A stretch of DNA of 64,000 nucleotides, from contig PVNU02002850.1 in NCBI GenBank assembly GCA_003013855.2, forward strand, positions 2,232,001-2,296,000, given 5' to 3'. The position numbers were made by a program, and so were the translations under genes. Under the pieces are notes generated by a model. The model was not told the DNA's origin. It saw nothing but the letters and a program-made list of their open reading frames with translations, and made no database searches. Shown here one piece after another: positions 9,974-19,497 of the stretch (position 1 is the first letter of the stretch; the number at the start of each line of letters is the position of its first letter). The stretch comes from Liriodendron chinense (Eukaryota; Streptophyta; Magnoliopsida; Magnoliales; Magnoliaceae).

Positions 9974-12050
9974 TGTTGAGCTCTTAATTGTGCATATTTT
10001 AACCCCAATTCATCACTCATTATGCATGGTTTTCATAATTTAAAGACTAATCAAATACATGTTTTGTAGTTGTAGGAATGAGAGTTACTTTGCCCAATTG
10101 ATGACCAAAAGAGCTGATTTAGAACCTTAGATGAAGACCCAAGGAGGGCTGAAGGAAGAAGGAAGCAAAGAAAGAAGCAAAGAAAGAAGAAAATAGAAGA
10201 AAGAAAGGAAGAAAACAAGAAGAAAAAGAGCCCGACCGGTCTTGACCGGTCGGCCAAGGAAGCCCGACCGGTCTTGACCGGTCGGCCATGCTTGCTGGAG
10301 TAATGCCAAAGAGGGCCTGACCGGTTGTGACCGGTCGGCCATGCAAGTTTCAGATTCCAGATTCTAAAACAGCAATGTATTCCCGCACCTGGTTTTTTGG
10401 ACCAGTTTTCTGGGCCGATCTTGATGATATTTGGAAATCCAACACATCCATGTCGAAGAAGAACTCGACGCCAAACTAACCCAAGTAGTTTCGTGTCGAT
10501 CGGAGTTACGGATTGATCGTGGTGACCAAAACAATACGAACTGTCCAGAAAGTTCCAGATTTCACTGTTCCACTCTGGGCCGGTCCAGGTGGCCCATCAT
10601 TGAGGATATGAAAAATCTACTTTGACCATCTTTTAGACCACATCCATATATGAATAACCACAAAAGTTTCAGATCAAAAGGGTGTGTGGTTTGATCGTAC
10701 CAGTTGAAGAAAGATGGACCATCCAGAAAGCTCCAACTGCGCAGAGTTTATAAAAGCCCTAATTGTTCTAATTTTCGGACCACATTTTAAGATCGTTTTG
10801 GACAGTCTAATCCATCTATCATGTAGAGGAGGAAGTTTTCTACTAATGTTCAAAATTTGAGATCAATCGGACCTCTGTACACTCCGAAGCGTTGAAAGCA
10901 AGATGACTGGTTCTGAAGGTACCCGAAGTGCGCGATTTTGAGAGGCGGTCGGTGATGTGATTGGTGGGCCCATTCAGAGGACAATCTTGGAAATCTAAAT
11001 CATCTATGAGGAAGATCACATTACAAGGAAGCAACAAATCAATTTTGAAGGCAATCCGACCATTGGTTAAGCCGTACCAAGCGAAACAAATTCTGCTATG
11101 TTGCTGTACTATTGCTGCACTATAAAAGGGGGTGCTCTCTTCTATTCCAGGGCAACCAAGGACGTGGGGAGCAAGGAGTTCAAGTCATAGGAGGCTTCCT
11201 AGCCTCCTACAGCTAGTTTTTCTTCCTTTTCTTAGTTCTAGTTTTTAATATGCTTTTTATTAGCTAATCTCTTAGCTAGAGCTAAGAGGTGAACCTTATA
11301 GTTTTCTTAGATTGTTTAATTCGTTTTATTGGTTTTTAGTTTGGAATTCATGATTATGAACTAAGGTTTGAAGTTTATACAATTTTTTAAGTAATTTTTC
11401 TTAGTCTTGTGATGACTCACGGATGTTTGGATGAATTACTTAGCCTCTTAATTCGTTTGCAACGGTTTAGACCTGTATGATCTGAGGAATCGGAGTGCGC
11501 TCTAGTACAAAGCTCTTCGTGAAGGGACTTCCTACCAAAGTTCTATTTTTCTGTTTTTTCTGGAATATGTATGGACTGTGTATGTGATTTGAATCCAGTT
11601 CAAGTCCTGATCTAGCCTTGTCTTGTGAGAGGACTTGAGGATGGTTATGATTGTGAACTGGACCTTTTGGAAAGGGGAATGACCTATGCAATTGAGCATG
11701 CTCAGCTCAGCCTTCATTGAGTGAATCCTATGCATAGAACTTACATATGACAGACTGTTTGGTTTAACAGCTCTATCATCCGACTAGATAGACAGGAATG
11801 TCGATTCTAGTTGAGAAAGTAAGAAACCATAGCGAATTATGCATCTAAGAAGAGCTATAAGTGGATCATTGATGCTCTAGTTATCTTTTCATTATTAGAT
11901 TTACTATTTTATGTTCAAAACCAATTTCACAAACCTCTTTGATTCTAGTTATTAGGATAGTTAGAATTGTTTACTTCCTTCTCTGTGGATCGACCTCGGT
12001 CTTACCGAGATTATTACTACATCGCAACCCTACACTTGGGGAAGCGAACA
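9974..12050 (+). repeat. E1 3' LTR
   Basis: This is the second LTR copy. TATA is at 11111 and the R/U5 hairpin at 11269-11288. By eye it differs from the 5' copy by scattered substitutions, plus a rearranged ACCGGT array at 10231-10340, where two units are adjacent before the spacer instead of after it. Confidence 0.95.
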
Positions 12051-14010
12051 CCCAGCGCGTCACAAAAATCGTGCAACTTCACAAGTCCAAAAACATGACG
12101 CGCCTGGCCCCAGCGCGTCCAGAAAATGACAATTCCACCAAGTTTGAATTTTCATAAGCGCCACACCTTTGCGCGTCCATCAAATAGGTTTTCCCAGGCA
12201 CGCAAGTACGCGCTGGGGCTAGCGCATCGGAAAAATGCTACGAATACACTTAACTGTTGCGCGCTAGACTCAGCGCGTCACGAAATGAGTCTTACCAATA
12301 CACGGGAGGACGCGCTGACCTTAGCGCATCAATAAAAAGAAAACTCTGAATTATTCAATGCGCTAAAGTTGGCGCGGCCATTTAACCCACGCGTGACACT
12401 ATGGCGCGCTAAAAAATCTGAAAAAACCTAAGTCCGAATTAAAGGCCGCGCTGAGGGTAGCGCGTCGATAAAACGCCTGACCTTGAATTTTAGGACGCGC
12501 TACCCAATTAATTGACGCGCTGGTGACAATTATTCGACGCCCTAGCGATTTCTTTGATGCGCTGGCCGAGAGCTCTGGTCAACGTAAATGTGAAGTGAAA
12601 TGACGAAATGACCTGGATTTCCCTATTTATAGTGGGACCCGAAAAATCCGACGCGTCGCCATGGACCGCCGCGCGTGCATCCCAACGCATCGGAGGGGCA
12701 TCTGTTGGGGTCCCAAAAGTAAGGGTCTTCGAAACAGTGATTACGAGTGTGCAAATCATCACTTGATTAGATTTAGGGCCAGTGCATCGGAAATCGCGGC
12801 AAAAATCGCAACACGCATCAGACTTAACCAAAAAGCGGGAAATTGGGCCAGTGGTGGACCCCACCGGTCATCATGATCGGAACCCTCCAAATTTGAGAGG
12901 GTTACCTCAAGCAGGAAGAAATCGGACCAGTGCATCGACATTCATCGCAAAGAAGGCCCCACAAGCCCTCCGTTTTGCAAAACCTAATTTTGTGAAACAC
13001 GAGTACGTCGGCGCATCGAGAAAATTCATGGCCAGCGCATCATGAAATTCAGTCATTTTCAGAAAATGAATTTCAGGACGCACTGCCTCCAGCGCGTCCA
13101 GAAATTCGTCCAGCGCATCAAGAAATTCAGACGGCTTTGTGAAGTGAATTTCAGGACGCACTGCCTCCAGCGTGTCCAGAAATTCACCCGGCGCATCATG
13201 AAATTCAGTCATTTTCAGAAAATGAATTTCAGGACGCACTGCCTCCAGCACGTCCAAAAATTCATACAGCGCATCCAAAAATTCAGAAATTTTAGGACGC
13301 AACAACCCTCAGCGCGTCCAATAAATCAGGCATTTTCAGGAATTTCAGGACGCACCGACAGCCAGCGCGTCCTAAAAATCAGCTTCCGAACTAAGTCATT
13401 TTGAGACGCGCCGAGTGATTTTATCGACGCGCCAACCCATTTTCTCGACGCTCTACACGTGTCGGTCTCCTATTGGCGGACTTCACCTATAAATACCCCC
13501 TCCCACCGCCTCATTTGCAAGATTCAGAGAGCGAGAGAGCCGATCCCCTTCGCCGGAAAACCTTTTTCCGATCACCGGAACCCCTCGTCGGAAATCGCAT
13601 CTCCGACCATTAACAGGTCCAGAGATGAAATAACTTCAAAATTGCATGAGTATAACAGCGCATCACGAAATTCAATTATCTAAAAATAAGTCATCTTTTT
13701 TGGACGCACTGACCCTAGCACATCACAAAAATAATCCAGCTTATCAGGAAAAGCTCTCGGCGGATCAATTAAATCAACATCTTAAAACTCATCATTTTTG
13801 GACGCACTGGCCCTAGCGCATCGCAAAATAGGCCAGCGGATCAGAATAATCAAAATGCCAAAACAAAGTTATTTTCGGACGCATTGGCCCCAGCGCGTCA
13901 GAAAAATAGCCCAGCGCATCATGAAAATAGACCATTTTTAACAATCATTTTTGGACGCGCTGGCCCCAGCGCATCAGTAAAATCAGGCCAGCGGATCGCA
14001 AAAATCAATA
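12051..14010. repeat. GCGCGTC/GCGCATC palindrome array, right half
   Basis: Dozens of CAGCGCGTC or CAGCGCATC blocks occur, often as near-palindromes such as GACGCGCTGGCCCCAGCGC, spaced roughly 50-80 bp apart in A/T-rich filler. At 13071, 13149 and 13227 the spacing is exactly 78 bp, with filler TTTCAGGACGCACTGCC, so part is a true tandem repeat. The array continues from 4390-4893 across the E1 insertion. A core promoter (13471-13520) interrupts it. This is probably the U3 of an LTR of a Tat-like element, but I could not define LTR ends. Confidence 0.6.
13471..13520 (+). promoter_or_regulatory. Core promoter inside the GCGCGTC region
   Basis: ATTGG (inverted CCAAT) is at 13472-13476 and TATAAAT at 13488-13494, followed by a C-rich stretch and AGATTCAGAGAGCGAGAG. 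The TATA context CTATAAATACCCCCTCC closely resembles that of the Tat-type LTR at 54829. This supports an LTR promoter on the plus strand. Confidence 0.5.
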
Positions 14011-14616
14011 CTTTAAACGTTCATTTCAGCACCTTTAAACTTTTATATTATGATGTTTTCGAGCCCCGTTTGGGCCTATTTTGGGTATTTCGAGCGTTCC
14101 GGACATAACGGAGCAGTCAAATGACTCATCCGAGCCACCCAATGAGCAGGACACAAGTCTTCGGAGTCCGATTCGATTCGGCGAGCTGAATGGAGCAATT
14201 CTCCCGAAAAGAGGCCGCCAGTGCCTAGGATCTTACTGACATATCATCATTACATGTACTATCACAATATGACCCAGATTCAGGCCCGGACTAAGCAAAG
14301 AGGACTATGGTTAACACGATAAACCATGCCAGGAGAGTTCTAAACTATCACACACAATTTGTTAAAGACTGACACTTCAAGAACCGTCGATGCCCTACCC
14401 ATCCAAACGGCATCCACTAGTTGAGTGCGTAGGTACACACAACTGTAGAATGGACTTTCCGAGGTCACCTGTCCCTACATTGATAGGCGCGGGCCCAGAG
14501 TCGTCCATCTCAGCCATAAACCCTGACAGTCTCAACTCGGATCTCTGGTCAAAACATGGGACATAGACATCCGACTCGTACAAAGATGGGTCAGTCCATA
14601 ACAGAACACAACAAAT
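14011..14616. other. Unassigned sequence, possible LTR end or leader
   Basis: No ORF of substance and no clear primer-binding site. It lies between the promoter and array region and the Tat pol remnant, where an LTR end and a 5' leader would be expected. Confidence 0.3.
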
Positions 14617-14760
14617 ACAGGTCTCCATGACCATACAAATACAGGTCTCCGTGACCATACAAATACAGATCTCCGTGACCATACAAATACCGGTCTCCGC
14701 GACCATACAAATACAGGTCTCTACGACCACACGAACACAGGTCTTCACGACAAGGAACTC
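14617..14760. repeat. 24-bp minisatellite, six units
   Basis: Units begin ACAGGTCTCC at 14617, 14641, 14665 (ACAGATCTCC), 14689 (ACCGGTCTCC), 14713 and 14737, an exact 24-bp period. The minus-strand reading gives an 8-residue repeat, which I take as a by-product of the period. Confidence 0.85.
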
Positions 14761-15171
14761 TGAGACCATAGTCCCCGCTGACTAGTCTTCTGCCTTTTAA
14801 TCAAGGGTCATCGATCATTCGATGTAATTAAGGGCTCGTGTCAGATCACGGCCTGGAATGTACAAGATCTCAGGATCTCTGGAATAAAATTCGCCTTGCG
14901 ATATCTCTTCTCTTGTGTACTTTTGTGAGTGCTTGTGATTGCCTATAAATGTTTCTATTATTCAGAACCCCAGAGCAACAAAACACCACATCTCAGAGGA
15001 TGTCATTACGATCCATTCTCTAGTTCTAAACCTAGCTTGGGCCACGTGGCCCCCCATTCGATGGGATTGGATTCTTAAACCATCCAAGCCTCTAGAAGAA
15101 GGAAAGGATGAAGAAGAAGGAAAGAGTCAAATACAACAGCTTCAGGACCAGGTTACGCTGACACCTGTTCC

Positions 15172-15345
15172 AACCAGGGGCACAACCTGCCCACTTCAAC
15201 TCCAATCAACCAGGGGCACAACCTGCCCACTCCAGCATCAATCAACCAGGGGCACAACTTGCCCATCTCAACATCAATTAGCAAGGGGCACGACTCGCCC
15301 ATCTCTGCAGAATCAACATCATCAATCATCAGCCAGGGGCAAAAG
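15172..15345 (+). repeat. 36-bp minisatellite at start of Tat coding remnant
   Basis: Block CAGGGGCACAACCTGCCCA recurs about every 36 bp, four to five times with decay. In the frame that continues into the Tat reading frame it gives a 12-residue repeat of the type INQGHNLPTPAS. In-frame length variation would not disturb the protein. Confidence 0.7.
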
Positions 15346-16857
15346 CAGCCCATCCATTGGACCAAGAAAGGGAAATGGCCAGCCCTGGATTGGTCCGATG
15401 TCCAGATTCCGAACTTGTATCTCGCTGTGGAACCAGACGAACTACAATGCGAGGTAAGTGATTCGGGAGGGACTGAGTACGACTCAGATCTCGAACCCAA
15501 CCAGCGAGAAATCATGGTCATTGGGCCAGACTGTGATTCTTCGCCCGAATCATCAACCCCCACCTCTTCAGGGGAGGAAGTGTGGGGTCCTGAATGGTCA
15601 TCTGTTCCCCTAACTTATGAATCAGCCAGAGAGTCATTTAAGGGCTTTGGCTTCCAAAAAAATGCATGTTTAAGCAACGAGCGGAACTTTGGGACAAGCT
15701 GGGATCAATCATGGTCTGCAATGCCCGCTTGTTCAAGGTCCCGTGAATTTCAAAAATCTAAAAAAATCAAAAACTTTCAAAAGCCAAAAATATCTAACAT
15801 TTCAATTCCAGAAAATTCTCAAAAACCAAAAAACATGTCTTTTCTTGCATTCAATAGTGTGCCAAGTCCATCTAAAGAGTCGCATGAGTTTGAAATCGAA
15901 TCATATAATTTTGACATCGAATTAGACTTCGAACTCATGGGTCTGGACGAAGCTCGGGATGAGGAAGATGATGACCTAGCTCCCGAACTAGAGAATCTCC
16001 TCAAAAAGTTCGAATCTAAGGCCAATGTTGTAGCTGATGATTTCGAGATAGTAAACTTGGGGACACCTGAGATCCCTAGGGAAGTACGCATCGAAAAATC
16101 ATTGCTACCAGAGATGAAGTAAAGAATGATAAAGTTCCTAGCTCCAAGATTGTCCAACTTCGTGTTCTCATATGAAGACATGCCGGGGCTCGATGAAGAG
16201 CTCGTTGTACACCATTTGCCAATAAAGGCGGATATGAAGCCAGTGAAGCAGAAACTTCAAAGAATGAAGCCGGAATGGGCTCTGAAAGTTCGAGATGAAG
16301 TCATCAAGTAGTACAATGCGGAATTCTTGGTAGTCTTCAACTACCCTGAATGGCTCGCCAACATCGTACCAGTACCGAAGAAGGATGGCAAGGTTCGAAT
16401 GTGCATTGACTTCCGAGATCTCAACAAAGCCAGTCCTAAAGATGACTTCCTTTTGCCACACATCGACACTCTGGTCGACAACACTACTGGGTACAAGGTC
16501 TTCTCATTCATGGACGGGTTCTCAGGTTACAATCAGATCAAGATGGCCATCGAAGATCGTGAGAAGACATCGTTTATCACTCCCTGGGGAACCTTCTGTT
16601 ACAAGGTAATGCCGTTCAGTCTGAAGAACGCAGGAGCAACATATCAGCGAGCAATGACAGCATTATTCCATGACATGATGAACAAAGAACTTGAAGTGTA
16701 TGTGGATGATATGATCGTCCAATCTCACATGATTGAAGGACACTTTGAAGATCTGAAGAAATTATTCAACAGATTAGAAAAGTACAAGTTCCGTCTCAAC
16801 CCTCAGAAATGTGTCTTCGGTGCAATGGGAGGCAAGCTCCTCGGCTTTATGGTGAGT
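15259..16857 (+). pseudogene. Tat-lineage pol remnant: pre-RT linker and reverse transcriptase
   Basis: The reverse transcriptase of a Ty3/gypsy Tat-type element. The linker region ends in EIVNLGTPEIPREVRI, then FSYEDMPGLDEELVVHHLPI and KQKLQRMKPEWALKV, the usual lead-in to Tat RT. RT motifs follow: VPKKDGKVRMCIDFRDLN, LSFMDGFSGYNQI-like FSFMDGFSGYNQIKMA, and the catalytic YVDD (about 16697-16708). Two in-frame stops break it: TAA 16120-16122 and TAG 16309-16311. No gag capsid or protease is recognisable upstream, so those parts are missing or unrecognised. The frame ends in GGKLLGFMVS where the solo LTR is inserted; it resumes at 18437. Confidence 0.85.
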
Positions 16858-18436
16858 TGTTGAGCTCTTAATTGTGCATATTCTAACCCCAATTCATCAC
16901 TCATTATGCTTGTTGTTATGGTTTATAGACTAAACTAATGCATAGATTTGTGATTGTAGGGATGAGAGAGAGGAAGCCTCAATTAAAGACGTAAAGATGC
17001 TAGTGAGAAGAAAAGAAGATCAAAGGGGCTAAGTGTCAAAGAATGAAAGAAAGAAGTCAGAGAAAAGAAGAAAGAATGCAGAAGAAGGTGCCCATGACCG
17101 TTCGTCCGACCGGTCGTCCAAGGCCAATGACCGGTTGTCCTGACCGGTCCGCACATGCACAGAGGAGGCACAGAGGCAATAACTCTCTGGACTGTTCACG
17201 ACCGGTTGTCTACTTCTGTGACCGGTCGTGCGACCGGTCCTTGAATTAATTTTCCAGGCCTGAAACTCTCTGGACTCTTTTTGGTCATTTTGAGACCGGT
17301 CGTCCAACATCTGCTACCAGTCGTTCAGCCACTGCGACCGGTCGTACGACCGGTCGCCTGCATAAGATTTAAACTTTCTAATTCTGATGTCGATTTTCTC
17401 TGCGCAGTGCGTAAGTGTTACGCAAATTCTCGAATCTTCTGAAGTTGCGGAGCCTCCCCATTATAAAAGGATACCTAGGGATCGTTCCTAGGGTATCTTA
17501 AAAGAGTTTAAGCAAGGCTGGAGGCGGTGGAAGTGGATTTCGGAGTTCCACAACTCCTTCTAGTTTGTTTTACTGTTTTTATGAGTTTTTTTGTTGTTTC
17601 ATGTTTCCTTGAATCATGAACGGCTAAACCTCTTAGCTAGGGCTAAGAGGTGAAGCTTGTAGTAAATCTAAGATGTTTCAATTCGTATTTAGTTGGTTTT
17701 AAGATTGAAATTCATGCTTATGAACAATGGTTTGAAGTTTATACAAGTTCTAAGTAGTTTTTCTTAGTCATATGATGACTCATGGATGTTTGGGAGAATT
17801 ACTTAAGTTCTTAATTGGTTTGTATTAGTCTAGACCTGTATGATCCGAGGAATTGGAGTACGCTCTAGTACTATGATCTTCATGTGGGAACTTCCTACCA
17901 AAGTTCTACTTTTCTAAATTTCTGTGCTATGTGGGACTGTGCATGTGATTTGAATCAAGTTCAAATCATGATCTAGCCTTGTCTTGTGACAAGACTTGAG
18001 GATGGTTATGATTGTGATCTGAGTCTATTGGAATTGGGACTGACCTATGCAATTGAAGCATGCTCAGCCTAGCTTGCATTGAGTGAATTATACACATGGT
18101 TCTTACATATGGCAGATTGTTTGGTTTAACAGCTCTATCATCCAGCTAGATAGATCTTAATATCGATTCTAGTTGAGAGAATGAAAAACCACAGCGGATT
18201 GAACATCAAGGATTGCTACAAGTGGATCCTTGAACCCCTAGTGCCTTTTTATAATTGTTTACCTTTAAATTAGTTTAAAATTGTTACTCACATCAATCTC
18301 ATAAAAAATCTGGTTGTTAGCTTTCAATAGATATTATTGCATGTGTTTGTGAATTCCTACACAAGTCCCTGTGGATCGACCTCGGTCTTACCGAGTTTAT
18401 TACTACATCGCAACCCTACACTTGGGGAAGCGAACA
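16858..18436 (+). mobile_element. Solo LTR of the Athila-like E3 family, inserted in Tat RT
   Basis: The LTR is 1579 bp, from TGTTGAG to GCGAACA, and closely resembles the E3 LTRs. It is flanked by TGAGT (16853-16857) and TGAGC (18437-18441), a target duplication with one mismatch. The interrupted RT frame continues directly on the far side, so insertion was into a pol gene and the interior was later lost by LTR-LTR recombination. Features inside: ACCGGT array 17096-17365, palindrome TGCGTAAGTGTTACGCA at 17408-17424, TATAAAAG at 17462, R/U5 hairpin 17629-17650. Confidence 0.93.
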
Positions 18437-19465
18437 TGAGCGAGGATGGCATCAGGGTCGACGAGACCAAAACCAGAGCAATCATTGAGATGCCCCCTCT
18501 TAGAACAGAGAAAGAAATTCATGGCTTCCTCGGTAGAATTCAATACATCAGTCGCTTCATCGCACAGCTCACACCTATTTGTGAGCCCATTTTCAAGCTC
18601 CTTCGGAAGAACGTTCGAAAAGAATGGAATGATGATTGCCAAGTTGCCTTCGACCGCATTAAGAAATATCTCATGAATCCTCCAGTTCTAGTGCCTGCCC
18701 ACTCCCAGACGACCACTATTGTTATACATCTCGGTAGCAGCAGAAGCCATTGGTTGTGTCCTCGGCCAGCAAGACGAGACCGAGAAGAAGGAACAAGAGA
18801 TATACTATTTGAGCCGAAAGTTCACCGACTATGAGACTAGGTATTCCCCGATCGAGAAGACTTGCCTCGCCCTAGTCTGGGCAACTCAACGACTCCGTCA
18901 ATACATGATTGCGTTCCCTATTCTCTTCCTCGCTCACATGGATCCGCTCAAGTACCTGTTCGAGAAGCCGGCACTCACAGGAAGGATAGCTAAATGTCAG
19001 CTACTCCTGTCTGAATTTGACATCACCTATGTCACCCAGAAGGCAATCAAGGGGCAGGCCCTCGCCGATCATCTTGCCGCTCACTCTCTCCTGGATTATC
19101 AACCGCTCAAGACATTATTCCCTGATGAAGATCTCTTGTTTATCGAAGGTGAAGAAAAGAAGAAAAAAGATGAGTGGACGTTATTCTTCAACGGCGTAGT
19201 AAATTCTAAAGGGAGTGGTATTGGAGCGGTCCTCTGCTCTCCAGATGATGTCCCTATTCCTATCTCAAGGCGCATAATATTCGAGTGCACCAACAACATG
19301 GCAGAGTATGAAACTTGCATCGCTGGCTTAAGGGAAGCCATAATCTTGGGCGCCAAGAAGCTACGAGTATTTGGAGACTCACAACTTATCATCAATCAGA
19401 CCAATGGCGAATGGAAAACCAAGGACGAGAAGTTGATACCATATCATGTGTATCTTGAAATCTGA
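18437..19465 (+). pseudogene. Tat pol remnant: RT end, RNase H and second (archaeal-type) RNase H
   Basis: The first part (18437-18720) gives the end of RT (IHGFLGRIQYISRFIAQLTP, WNDDCQVAFDRIKKYL). A frameshift near 18715 moves the reading to another frame, which continues to 19465. That frame has the usual RNase H (AAEAIGCVLGQ, YSPIEKTCLALVWATQRLR) and then a second RNase H (WTLFFNGVVNSKGSGIGAVL, CTNNMAEYETCIAGL, VFGDSQLIINQTNGEWKT). The double RNase H is characteristic of the Tat lineage (Ogre, Retand, Grande and relatives). In the second domain the expected FDGA motif reads FNGV, so a catalytic Asp may be lost. A frameshift near 19462 leads into the integrase frame. Confidence 0.87.
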
Positions 19466-19497
19466 TCGAAGAATTCAAAGAAGTCACCTTCTCATAC

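Larger units (their letters stand above)
4894..12050 (+). mobile_element. E1: non-autonomous Athila-like LTR element, complete, TSD CCCAG
   Basis: The element has LTRs of 2076 and 2077 bp starting TGTTGAG and ending GCGAACA, a tRNA-Asp-type primer-binding site, a polypurine tract, and perfect 5-bp target duplications CCCAG at 4889-4893 and 12051-12055. LTR termini, primer site and 3' untranslated region match the Athila-lineage elements E3 and E4 in this window. The 3.0-kb interior has no gag capsid, protease, RT, RNase H or integrase; it holds one decayed, unrecognised ORF system (7236-8854). It must depend on proteins in trans, plausibly from E3/E4-like relatives. The two LTRs look very similar by eye, so insertion is fairly recent. 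Confidence 0.93.

Noticed and set aside
13042..13404. ORF with FRTHCLQ repeats
   Set aside because: It follows the 78-bp tandem repeat of the GCGCGTC array; no start context or homology.
14395..14769. Minus-strand ORF with an 8-residue Cys/Ile/Met repeat
   Set aside because: It is produced by the 24-bp minisatellite, which has a period divisible by three; nothing else supports coding.
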